Notes under the pieces: model-generated
The model's input: the letters and a program-made list of their open reading frames with translations, nothing else
What the model was told of the DNA's origin: nothing
The model's database searches: none
Source of the DNA: JAWLEP01 sp964553045
Lineage (GTDB): Bacteria > Fermentibacterota > Fermentibacteria > Fermentibacterales > JCC-6
Direction of reading: 5' to 3'
Length of the DNA stretch: 64,000 nt
NCBI GenBank assembly: GCA_964553045.1
Contig: CAZKJG010000002.1
Coordinates: 124,001-188,000, forward strand
Shown: positions 28,078 to 35,895 of the stretch, one piece after another
Layout: each line of letters starts with the position of its first letter
Numbering within the stretch: the stretch's first letter is position 1
Program-made: the position numbers and the translations under genes

Positions 28078-28983
28078 ATGGGCATATTCGGCAGAGGTGA
28101 GAAGGAACCCTTCGCCGGGCGGAAGCAGCCGCCCTTCGAGGGGATGAACAACTACATCATTGTGGTGCTGGACAGCTGCAGGTACGACACTTTCGTCGAG
28201 GGCTCCCCGAAGAACATCATGGCCATCGGTGAGCTGGAGCGGCGATACAGCTACGCCTCCTGGACCGCACCCTCGCACTACAACCTGCTCACCGGTCTGG
28301 TGCCCCACACCAGCCCTTCCAACGTCTTCGCATCGGAGTACTACAAGAGGGACTTCGTGCGATTCAACGAGAGGCTGGGGGCGGAGGGCATCGAGTTCAA
28401 GAGCCTCGTGCCCAGGCTCTACCTGCCCGACTTCCTCCGCGACTCCCTGGGCTACATAACCCGGGCCATGGTCTCACTGCCCGTGCTCAACAGCTACACG
28501 GCACTGAACCGGGGGTTCGACTCATGGAAGCTGATGAAGAAGCACAACGACATGGCCGCCATGCTGGACGAGATGGTCTTCTTCGAGGAGAGGCCCACCT
28601 TCTACCTGCTGAACGTGGGCGAGACCCACTACCCCTACGCGCTGCCCAGCGAGCCGGAGAACGAGTGGCCGCGGATCAGCGGGGTCCACGGGGTCTTCAA
28701 GCATCTGGACGACCACGTCACCGGAGGAAAGCTGGAGTCCGACGAGGGCGAGAGGTTCTTCGACCCCGAGCAGCTGGACCGGCTGCGCGGGCGGCAGGTG
28801 GAAACGGTCCGCTACCTCGACGGGGTATTCGCCCGGCTTCTGGAGATGGTGCCGGAGAACACGTACATCACGGTGACCTCGGACCACGGAGAGCTCTTCG
28901 GCGAGGAGGGCTACTTCGGCCACGGGCCCATATACCACGAGAAGGTCTTCGAGGTGCCGTTCCTGGAAGGCAAGGTCAGGTAA
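28078..28983 (+). CDS. Alkaline-phosphatase-superfamily (sulfatase-like) protein
   Basis: A 301-residue member of the alkaline phosphatase superfamily. The metal-binding N-terminal strand is V-V-L-D-S-C-R-Y-D, followed by the catalytic Thr/Ser region S-W-T-A-P-S-H-Y-N-L-L-T-G; the C-terminal metal site is T-S-D-H-G-E-L-F-G-E and F-G-H-G. Sulfatases, phosphoglycerol transferases and phosphonoacetate hydrolases share this fold; length and lack of membrane helices suggest a cytoplasmic hydrolase or transferase of a sugar or phospholipid group. No clear ribosome binding site precedes ATG 28078; an alternative ATG at 28144 begins just before the first core strand. It ends 22 bases before htpG. Confidence 0.78.
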   Translation: MGIFGRGEKEPFAGRKQPPFEGMNNYIIVVLDSCRYDTFVEGSPKNIMAIGELERRYSYASWTAPSHYNLLTGLVPHTSPSNVFASEYYKRDFVRFNERLGAEGIEFKSLVPRLYLPDFLRDSLGYITRAMVSLPVLNSYTALNRGFDSWKLMKKHNDMAAMLDEMVFFEERPTFYLLNVGETHYPYALPSEPENEWPRISGVHGVFKHLDDHVTGGKLESDEGERFFDPEQLDRLRGRQVETVRYLDGVFARLLEMVPENTYITVTSDHGELFGEEGYFGHGPIYHEKVFEVPFLEGKVR

Positions 28984-29005
28984 GCACGGAAGGAGTGTTT
29001 CCCTC

Positions 29006-30895
29006 ATGTCCACCAGAAGGCTGAAGTTCAAGGCCGAGACCAGGCGCGTCCTGGACCTGGTGATCCACAGCCTCTACTCCCACCACGACATATTTCTGCG
29101 GGAGCTTGTCTCCAACGCCTCCGACGCTCTGGACCGGCTGCGGTTCGAGGCCCTCACCGACGAGAGCCTGGTTCCCGAGGATCACGAGGACCGCATAGAG
29201 CTGATTCCCGACAAGGAGGACAAGACCCTTACCGTGACGGATACGGGCATAGGCATGGATGGCGACGAGATGGCCCGGGAGCTGGGGACCATAGCGAGCT
29301 CGGGCTCCCGCAGCTTCGCGAAGCTCCTGGAGGAGAACCGGCCCGAGGAGATCCCCGAGCTGATCGGTCAGTTCGGGGTGGGCTTCTACTCGGCGTTCAT
29401 GGTGGCCGACACCGTGGAGGTCTTCTCGCGAAGGGCCGGCACCGACCAGGGCTACCGCTGGCGGTCGCAGGGCGAGGATACGTTCACCGTCAAGGAGGTG
29501 GACGACCTCCCGGTGGGCACCTCTGTGGTCCTGCACCTGCAGGAGGACAAGGAAGAGTACCTGGAGCCCTACACCCTCCGCTCACTGGTCTCCCGCTACA
29601 GCGATTACATCACCTATCCCATCGTACTGGCCGAGCCCGGCAGCGACGAGAGGCCGGTGCTCAACAGCCGGAAGCCGATCTGGACCAGGCCGGAGGACGA
29701 AGTCTCCGACGAGGAGTACAACGAGTTCTACAAGCATCTGGCGCACATCACCGAGGAGCCCCTGGACAGGCTCACCTACCACGGCGAGGGCATGAGGGAG
29801 TTCCACGCCCTCCTCTTCCTGCCCAGGGCCAGGCAGATGCAGATGATGATGCCGGACTACAGGTCGGGCATCAGCCTCTACGTCCGGAAGGTGATGATAA
29901 AGGAGGAGGCGGAGGAGCTGCTTCCCCGCTACCTGCGTTTCGTACGCGGGGTAGTGGAGTCGCCCGATCTGCCCCTGAACATCTCCCGGGAGCTGCTGCA
30001 GAACAACGCCACGGTCAGGGTGATCCGAAAGGCCCTGACCCGCAAGGTGCTCTCCTGGCTGGGCGAGCTTCGCGACGAGAGGATCGATGACTACCGCATC
30101 CTCTTCGAGCAGTTCGGCGACCTGCTCAAGGAGGGTGTCTACTCCGACTACGACCACCAGGAGGAGCTGGCCGACCTGCTGCTTGTCCACACCAGCGGCT
30201 CACCGGACGAGGCCGTGCCCCTCAAGAACCTGGTCGAGGAGATGCCGGACGACATCGAGAGCCTCTACTACGTAACCGGCTCCGACCGCCGCGAGCTTGT
30301 CGCCTCCCCCTACCTGGAGAAGGCGAAGCGGGAGGGCAGGGAGGTGCTGCTCTTCGACAGCCCCGTCGACGAGATCATGCTGCAGTCGCTGGGCGAGTAC
30401 CGGGACAGGAAGCTGGTCTCCCTTTCGAAGGAGTCCGACGAGGACCTCACCGACGAGGAGCGGGAGCGCAGGGAGACGGCTGAGGAAGCCTACGCCGGGC
30501 TGCTGGAGTACATGAAGGACATTCTGAAGGAGCAGGTGAGCGAGGTCCGCTTCTCACCCCGGCTGCAGGACAGCCCCTGTGTCCTCATAGCCGACCGCAA
30601 CGACCCAGGCGAGGCCATGCGCAGCATAATGAAGGCCATGAGGCAGGACGTCCCCGACATGAAGAAGATCCTGGAGCTCAACCCCAACCACGACCTGGTC
30701 GAGAAGCTGGACCACCTCTACGAGAACGACAGGTCGAACCCGGAGCTGGAGGGGTCGGTTAGGCTGCTGTACGACCTGGCGGTGATAATGGCCGGCGGCC
30801 GCCCCGACGACCCGGCGACCTTCGGGAGGCGGGTGGCAGACCTCCTGACCGGTGAGGACGGTGAGGAAACAGAAAAGGGGACGGAGGCATTTTAA
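29006..30895 (+). CDS. htpG: Hsp90 chaperone HtpG
   Basis: A 629-residue Hsp90. The N-terminal ATP-binding domain shows LRELVSNASDALD, V-T-D-T-G-I-G-M and G-Q-F-G-V-G-F-Y-S; the middle domain has the conserved G-V-V-E-S-P-D-L-P-L-N-I-S-R-E block, and the C-terminal dimerisation region includes a P-x-L-E-L-N-P-N-H motif. It folds and remodels client proteins with ATP. The last seven codons (K-G-T-E-A-F plus the stop) lie inside a palindromic repeat, so the natural C-terminus may have been replaced. AAGGAG lies upstream of the ATG. Confidence 0.96.
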   Translation: MSTRRLKFKAETRRVLDLVIHSLYSHHDIFLRELVSNASDALDRLRFEALTDESLVPEDHEDRIELIPDKEDKTLTVTDTGIGMDGDEMARELGTIASSGSRSFAKLLEENRPEEIPELIGQFGVGFYSAFMVADTVEVFSRRAGTDQGYRWRSQGEDTFTVKEVDDLPVGTSVVLHLQEDKEEYLEPYTLRSLVSRYSDYITYPIVLAEPGSDERPVLNSRKPIWTRPEDEVSDEEYNEFYKHLAHITEEPLDRLTYHGEGMREFHALLFLPRARQMQMMMPDYRSGISLYVRKVMIKEEAEELLPRYLRFVRGVVESPDLPLNISRELLQNNATVRVIRKALTRKVLSWLGELRDERIDDYRILFEQFGDLLKEGVYSDYDHQEELADLLLVHTSGSPDEAVPLKNLVEEMPDDIESLYYVTGSDRRELVASPYLEKAKREGREVLLFDSPVDEIMLQSLGEYRDRKLVSLSKESDEDLTDEERERRETAEEAYAGLLEYMKDILKEQVSEVRFSPRLQDSPCVLIADRNDPGEAMRSIMKAMRQDVPDMKKILELNPNHDLVEKLDHLYENDRSNPELEGSVRLLYDLAVIMAGGRPDDPATFGRRVADLLTGEDGEETEKGTEAF

Positions 30896-30970
30896 ACCGA
30901 AGATAAAGTAGATCTGAGCGCCGAAAGACCGCTAGCTTTATCCGCGGTTTAAAATGCCTCCGTCCCCTTT
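30873..30970. repeat. REP-like long palindrome at the 3' end of htpG
   Basis: A 25-base arm at 30874-30898 (AAAGGGGACGGAGGCATTTTAAACC read whole on the plus strand is split here: AAAGGGGACGG then AGGCATTTTAAACC) pairs perfectly with 30946-30970. The 47-base loop adds an inner stem (GATAAAG at 30902-30908 with CTTTATC at 30936-30942). The left arm supplies the htpG stop codon; the right arm, read on the minus strand, supplies the stop codon of the lipoprotein stub. Elements with such arms are often mobilised by REP-associated tyrosine transposases, none of which lies in the window. It could also act as a bidirectional terminator. Confidence 0.85.
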
Positions 30971-31073
30971 ATGCCAAGGGTATGCTGGAGGAGCCGCCTC
31001 CGCCGGACCCGCAGCCCGCAAGCCAGATCAAGGCCGATGTGAGCGTGCAAAGCGATAGCAGAACGTTTTGCAC
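30969..31073 (-). pseudogene. Truncated lipoprotein (signal peptide stub)
   Basis: A 34-codon minus-strand frame from GTG 31073, with AAGGAG six bases upstream. It encodes a complete lipoprotein signal peptide with a hydrophobic core and the lipobox W-L-A-G-C, then G-S-G-G-G-G-S-S-S, and stops at TAA at the edge of the palindromic repeat. The Ser/Gly run normally precedes a folded domain, which is missing. Probably a lipoprotein gene cut off by the repeat. Confidence 0.5.
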
Positions 31074-31161
31074 TGAAGCTCCTTCCTACGCAACGAAAGC
31101 ATCTGTGGACGGTTCATGCGGGAATATTGCACGGAAGCCTTGAGAGCGAAAAGGTCGCGGA

Positions 31162-31362
31162 TTACCAGCCCATCGGTCGGTATGGGGGCGCCGGCGGACC
31201 CGCCGTCCAGAAATCCGTCCTTACGGTTTCCGTACCTGCGCCGTTGGGGCCCACTATGCCGAACACCTCGCCGCGCCGGACCTCCAGGTCCAGCCCGTCG
31301 AGGGCTGTGGTATCCCCGTAGGATTTTCTCAGGCCCGCCGCCTCAACCACGGTCTCCGCCAA
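31162..31362 (-). pseudogene. Remnant of an ABC transporter ATPase
   Basis: A 66-codon minus-strand frame starting with TTG at 31362 behind GAGGAGGGA. The first 43 residues are the start of an ABC ATPase (L-R-K-S-Y-G-D, then GIVGPNGAG), but the Walker A motif breaks off after GPNGAG, where Lys-Thr-Thr should follow; the next 20 codons are unrelated and end in a stop at 31162. The rest of the ATPase is absent. Clearly a truncated gene; the junction lies near 31240. Confidence 0.75.
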
Positions 31363-31615
31363 CGGCTCTCCCTCCTCGAAGATGCTACGATACTCAAACC
31401 CGCCCGTGCGGAAAACCGCATGTCCCCGCCGTTTGACGCGTTCGTTCTTCGGGCGGAAGCATCTTGCGCATCGAATCGGTCCCGGTTAAATTTTAAGCAA
31501 GTTTGGGCGCGGTAATAAGGCATGGCCCAGTGGCAGACCGAATGCTGCTCCTACGGCCGGATGCTGAGAGCCCACTGGTCAAGTCCATGTCCGAAGGGAG
31601 CAAAAAAAGCTGCGC
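31363..31615. other. Region with no clear gene
   Basis: About 250 bases between the ABC remnant and the secreted-protein pseudogene. I see an AT-rich patch (GGTTAAATTTTAAGC at about 31486-31500) that could hold a promoter for the pseudogene, and an imperfect stem of CCAGTGG (31527) with CCACTGG (31573), but no convincing gene. Confidence 0.4.
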
Positions 31616-32904
31616 ATGGGAAAGATTATGCTATTTGCGATCCTGGCTCTTGCAGCCGCCGACTCCCTTGCTCAGGAGGGGAGCTTCTCCTGGTTCGCCT
31701 GCTTCCTGGGCAATCCAACCCTCGACGGAGCCTATGCGGACGGATACCACTTCGGAGGCCCCTTCCGGGCCAACGGTCCGGTGAGGGTTCTAAGCAGCTC
31801 GCCCGGGAGGGACAACGATCCCTACTTCTACCATTTCACCCTCTCTTCGGACTACTAAATCTGCGACTGGGGCAGCACACAGGCCACCGAGCCACATCCG
31901 GAGGGAACGGAGCTGTGGATCGAGCCCTACGAGATGATGCAGCAGGGCCCCCATGGTTCGAGCTGGGAGCGGCGGAGATACCATTCGGCTCCGACCAGGT
32001 GGACTGGATGGCAACCCGCAGCGCCGCGCAGGATGGCGGTCTGTACCTGGAGGACGTGGCCGACGGAGCCCGGGTCCTGCTGGGCAACGACTCGCTGTAC
32101 CTCAAGGAATCGATCGCCGGAGAGGCGCAGGCATTCTGCCTCTCCACCCTTGACGAGCCGGTGGTCTGGATAGAGAACCAGCCCGACGACGACCTCTGCA
32201 TCAAGGGCCATCCCGGGCGGGAGGGCCTGGAGGGACCGCTGATGATCGGCACGCAGGGAAGCATCTGGCCCATGGGTCCCCTGGCCTACGCCGAAGGCTC
32301 CGAGGGGATGCTGGGCCTTCTGTCCGTCCACGGCAACGGTGTAATCGCCGATGATCCGGACGACAACTCCGTATACGACTGGCCCGCCCCCTGGGACATC
32401 GAGACCATGGAAGACTTCACCTTCAGCTGCAGCATGATCCTGCTATCGGGTGAGTTTCGGGCCGAGAAGTACTGGGAGCCCTCGCCCCAAGTGGAGCTGG
32501 ACCTCCACGGCGGTTTCCAGATCGACCACTGGGGATACACATCGCTTTCGGGAAGCGGGTTCGACGCTGACGTGGTCTACGACGAGCGTCTGTTCGATGA
32601 GAGTCCGCCCTGGTACCCTTCCTACGAGGTGCAGGGGGTGGCCGAGTCCGGCGCCGGCGCTCTTCCCGAATGCCGGCTGGCAGCCTCCAGCAATCCCTTT
32701 GCCGGCAGCGTGACCATATCGCTGCCCTGGAGCGGGGCCTGTGTCATCAGCGTCTACGACGCGGCGGGAAGGCTCCTGGAGAGGGCCACTGCGAGTCAGC
32801 GCTGGACCTGGCAGGCGCAGGACAGGCCCGCGGGCGTCTACGTTGTCCGGGCGGTGCGGCCAGTTGGAGGAGCCTCTTCGGTCAGGCTGATTCATCTGAA
32901 CTAG
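31616..32904 (+). pseudogene. Degraded secreted protein, DUF4900-like core plus FlgD-like tail
   Basis: A reading frame from ATG 31616 encodes a signal peptide (K-I-M-L-F-A-I-L-A-L-A-A-A-D-S-L-A) and an H-F-G-G-P-F-R-A-N-G-P-V-R segment, then hits TAA at 31856-31858. The same frame continues in recognisable sequence to about 31945, where it shifts by one base in a GGGCCCCC run; from there a second frame runs to the stop at 32904. That part has the G-L-L-S-V-H-G-N-G-V-I and Y-D-E-R-L-F-D-E-S-P-P-W-Y-P blocks of DUF4900-like pilin-associated proteins and a final FlgD-like sorting domain (S-V-Y-D-A-A-G-R-L, R-P-A-G-V-Y-V-V-R). With one nonsense and one frameshift it cannot make a full product. 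Confidence 0.78.
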
Positions 32905-32974
32905 CCGTCGGGATCAGAGTGCTGGCCTGCAGGCTGTATTGCGGATCGAGGAGCGGGTTAGTCGCGGATCTGAG

Positions 32975-32997
32975 TTAAAATACCTCCGTCCCCTTTT
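32975..32997. repeat. Second copy of REP-like arm
   Basis: TTAAAATACCTCCGTCCCC plus TTTT matches the right arm of the palindrome at 30946-30970 in the same orientation with one substitution. The flanking bases ATGGC resemble the ATGCC after the first copy. It lies between the pseudogene and the barrel protein gene. Confidence 0.8.
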
Positions 32998-33020
32998 ATG
33001 GCAGGGTAAAGGAATACGAC

Positions 33021-33656
33021 ATCAGGCATCTGCTGGCGGCGATAACGTCCGTGGCCATGGGTTTCGGCGCGGGACTCTCCGGGGGGACCACGGGCATCGG
33101 GCCCGCCGCGGGCTTTTCGGTGTCCGAGGAGGTCTCCATCCGTCTCGGCATGGGCTTTCTCTCATTCGACCGCGGCCAGAAAGTGGACACGCTCACCTAC
33201 AACATGGAGATCGGCCTGCGGTGGTTCCCCGTGCTGCTGGACTACAATCCCCGCGGCGGGCTGGTCCGCCTCAGCGGCGGGCTGATGTTCAACGGCAGCT
33301 CCGCTGACGCCAGCTACGTACCCGAGTTCACGGTGCAGCTGGGAGAGCATACCTACACCCCCGAGGACGTGGGGGAGGTGGTGGGCGAGATTCAGATGCA
33401 GCCGGTCTCCCCCTACCTTGGCGTGGGCCTGGGGAAGCCTGCCGGCGGGAGCCCGGGAATGCGCTTCCTGCTGGACCTGGGGGTCGCCTTCACCTCCTTC
33501 GACGTAAGCCTGGGACACCAGGGGGGAGACCTTCCTCCCGAGCTGGAGGAGCAGCTGGACGAGGACCTGGCCATGGAGGCCGACTCGCTGCAGGACGCCC
33601 TGGACGACTTCCGCATATACCCGGTGCTCTCCGCCGGGCTGATGTACTACTGGTAG
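33021..33656 (+). CDS. Outer-membrane beta-barrel-like protein, apparent ATC start
   Basis: A 211-residue protein with amphipathic beta strands, alternating hydrophobic residues and a terminal aromatic strand (V-L-S-A-G-L-M-Y-Y-W ending in Trp), as in small outer-membrane barrels. The frame from GTG 33051 lacks a signal peptide n-region. In the same frame, 30 bases upstream, a stretch reads R-H-L-L-A-A-I-T-S-V-A-M-G-F-G-A-G, a normal signal peptide, and begins at ATC 33021 behind AAAGGA with a seven-base spacer. No ATG, GTG or TTG lies between the upstream in-frame stop at 32976 and this point. I take ATC as the start; a mutated ATG or loss of the gene's start by repeat activity are the alternatives. 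Confidence 0.65.
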   Translation: MRHLLAAITSVAMGFGAGLSGGTTGIGPAAGFSVSEEVSIRLGMGFLSFDRGQKVDTLTYNMEIGLRWFPVLLDYNPRGGLVRLSGGLMFNGSSADASYVPEFTVQLGEHTYTPEDVGEVVGEIQMQPVSPYLGVGLGKPAGGSPGMRFLLDLGVAFTSFDVSLGHQGGDLPPELEEQLDEDLAMEADSLQDALDDFRIYPVLSAGLMYYW

Positions 33657-33660
33657 GAGT

Positions 33661-34779
33661 CTAATCAGCCAGCTCGAGAAGGTAGATCTGCTGGAACAGC
33701 TCGGGATTGGTGGAGAAGGTCGCCATTCCCCCCTCCTCGATGGCGAACTCCCAGAACTGGCCCTCGTCCCCCACCTGCGGCATACCGGCGGTGAACAGAT
33801 GCCCGCCCTCGGGTGAGAAGACCTCGAACACCGGCGAAAGCTCGGTGCCGCGCCGGGCCCAGATGCGGCCCTGGCCGTCCACCCCCAGGTCGGTGATCAT
33901 TCGGCGGTATGGGTCGGGCTCGAACTCTATCACCACGCCGCTTACGCCCATGTTCTCCAGGCGCTGCTCCATCCAGTCCCTCTCCTCGCGGATCTCCTCG
34001 GCGGTCTTGCGTGCCCTGGGAACGTCGTGCTCGATTGTCTGCAGCAGCTCACCCCCGAAGGAGTAGACCTCGATGATGAAGTCCTCCGAGGAGCGGGGAG
34101 CCAGGTAGATCCTGCCCTGCCTGTCGCCGGCGATGTCGTAGGCGAACCAGGTCCGCTGCAGCATCTCCGTGAGGTTGTCGGGCTTGAAGGGCATGCTCCC
34201 CTCGTGGAGCTTCAGGGCGGGCTCGGACGGGTCGTCCAGTCTGGCCAGCCAGTGCTCCATCATCACCTCGCCGCTTTCACGGGGAGCCACGCTCAGCTTG
34301 GTGGCGACGAAAGAGCTGTCCCCCACAGCGGTTAGGTTCAGCGGAGGGTTCTGCAGGTACTCGCCCAGGATTCCCAGGTACTCGCCCTCTGCCGTGTAGC
34401 CGTGCACGCCGCCCAGGGCCGTTATCAGCACACGGCCGTTGTTGAGAACCGTCATATCCAGGGGGATGGTGATCTCCCCCGGGCCCTCACCGCGGCCGGC
34501 TACGCTCCTGATGAAGCTGCCGTCTGGGCCGTAGACCATCGCGGAACCGCGGACGAGGTCCATGGCGTGGAGGTTGCCGTGGGGGCCGAAGCATACGCCC
34601 TCTATCGCTCCGAATACGTAGTTGGAATCCCCCATCTCAACTCCGATGGTGTCCGTGATGGCCAGCGACCTGTCCGGCACTCCGTCGGGGGGCCGTTGCA
34701 CTGCCCCGCCGTCACCGCCGCCGCAGGCGATAGCGACAGCAGTGGCCATCGTCCATACTGCCAGAACCGTTCTTCGCAT
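33661..34779 (-). CDS. Six-bladed propeller-like lipoprotein
   Basis: A 372-residue exported protein with a signal peptide ending in A-I-A-C-G-G-G, whose Cys19 suits lipidation. The mature part has repeats like those of 6-bladed/NHL beta-propellers: V-C-F-G-P-H-G-N-L-H-A-M-D, V-L-N-N-G-R-V-L-I-T, I-A-G-D-R-Q-G-R-I-Y-L-A and L-G-V-D-G-Q-G-R-I-W-A-R-R, each a D/G-x-x-G-R/N-I/L turn. Proteins of this type in the FCB group are usually of unknown function. The ATG at 34779 is chosen because GGGGAGG precedes it and the signal peptide starts there. It ends four bases after the convergent barrel gene. Confidence 0.8.
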   Translation of the reverse strand: MRRTVLAVWTMATAVAIACGGGDGGAVQRPPDGVPDRSLAITDTIGVEMGDSNYVFGAIEGVCFGPHGNLHAMDLVRGSAMVYGPDGSFIRSVAGRGEGPGEITIPLDMTVLNNGRVLITALGGVHGYTAEGEYLGILGEYLQNPPLNLTAVGDSSFVATKLSVAPRESGEVMMEHWLARLDDPSEPALKLHEGSMPFKPDNLTEMLQRTWFAYDIAGDRQGRIYLAPRSSEDFIIEVYSFGGELLQTIEHDVPRARKTAEEIREERDWMEQRLENMGVSGVVIEFEPDPYRRMITDLGVDGQGRIWARRGTELSPVFEVFSPEGGHLFTAGMPQVGDEGQFWEFAIEEGGMATFSTNPELFQQIYLLELAD

Positions 34780-34902
34780 TGCTGCCTCCCCAGAAGTACA
34801 AGCCGTCAATCGAGCAGACACCGGGGATCAGTATATGCAAAAATATTTGATTGAGCAAATATTGCAAGACATCTATGGCGCAAATTGTTGTATTGATACA
34901 AT

Positions 34903-35883
34903 TTACCCGTCTATACCGGGCGACTGAGCAGTGTTCTCACCGAACCTGTCGGGCGAAAGGAAGCGGCATCCCCCCCTGCATTGTTCCAGGTGTGGGCAGC
35001 CGCGGCATTCCCTTCGGGATAGGCGGCTGCGGAACTTCTCCACCTGCTCCAGGGTGGCCAGGCTGGAGAATCCGTTTTCCAGAAGGCTTCCCAGCACCAC
35101 CGGGTTCTGCTCGCAGCACCTCAGGCCTCCGTCCGGTCCGATGGCCCACTTCTCCGTACTGCAGAGGCAGCCGGTATAGCGCAGGTGGGGGTGGTCGGAC
35201 GGCTTCAGGAGGCAGGGCTCCACCGGCACCCCGGGGAAGACGACGATACCGGTGCGGGCCGCAGCCCGGTCGGCCTGGGCAAGGGTCTCCTTCAGCATCT
35301 CCAGCGGGAGGGCCAGCCCCTTCCTGTTGTGGCTGCCCCTTCCGGTGGGTACGAAGCGGTTGAGGCATACGGCATCTGCCCCCAGGGCGGCGGAGGTCTC
35401 AACGGTTGCTCCCACTCCGCGGTAGTTCTGAGCCGTCAGGCAAACGGAGACGGTTACCGTGGCCCCCGATTCCGCCGCCGCCCGTACCGCCCGCCTGGGG
35501 GCCGTGGGGTTCGCGCCGCACAGACCACGGTAGGTGGGGGGATGGAAAGAGGGCAGACCGATGTCGAAGTGGGCAACTCCGGACCTCGCCAGCCTGCGGG
35601 CGGAGCGGCGGTCCAGAAGGGTTCCGTTGGTGGCCACCGCCACGGCCATTCCCATTCCAGCGGCCTCGGCTGCCAGCTCGGTCAGGTCGGCCCGCAGCAG
35701 GGGCTCGCCGCCGGTGAGGGTCACCCCCTCCGGGGATGGGTCGTCGGCAAGGGCCCGCAGGACGCGGACGGCACCGCCGGTTCCGAGCTCCTGCGGCGGG
35801 GGTACGTCCCCCTGCAGCCAGACGTTGTAGCAGTAGCGGCAGGAGAGGTTGCAGGCCCCAGTGACCTCGAAGGCGAACCAGAT
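34903..35883 (-). CDS. Radical SAM/SPASM protein, apparent ATC start
   Basis: A 326-residue radical SAM protein. The iron-sulfur motif C-x3-C-x2-C is Cys11, Cys15 and Cys18 in G-A-C-N-L-S-C-R-Y-C-Y, just after the start. S-adenosylmethionine binding is marked by LTGGEPLLR. The C-terminus holds a SPASM-like set of cysteines (G-C-L-C, then C-C, and C-R-G-C-P-H-L-E-Q-C), binding auxiliary clusters. Such enzymes modify peptides or act in heme and cofactor maturation. No ATG, GTG or TTG precedes the first strand: the frame opens right after the TAG of the upstream gene, and the only suitable start is ATC at 35883 with GGGAGG seven bases before it. The upstream exported protein gene is adjacent and may encode a partner. 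Confidence 0.8.
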   Translation of the reverse strand: MWFAFEVTGACNLSCRYCYNVWLQGDVPPPQELGTGGAVRVLRALADDPSPEGVTLTGGEPLLRADLTELAAEAAGMGMAVAVATNGTLLDRRSARRLARSGVAHFDIGLPSFHPPTYRGLCGANPTAPRRAVRAAAESGATVTVSVCLTAQNYRGVGATVETSAALGADAVCLNRFVPTGRGSHNRKGLALPLEMLKETLAQADRAAARTGIVVFPGVPVEPCLLKPSDHPHLRYTGCLCSTEKWAIGPDGGLRCCEQNPVVLGSLLENGFSSLATLEQVEKFRSRLSRRECRGCPHLEQCRGGCRFLSPDRFGENTAQSPGIDG

Positions 35884-35895
35884 GGCGCAGCCTCC

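Noticed and set aside
31573..31616. GTCC-GAAGGGAGCA stretch resembling the SRP RNA loop
   Set aside because: Too many mismatches to the conserved core and no flanking stem that fits 4.5S RNA.
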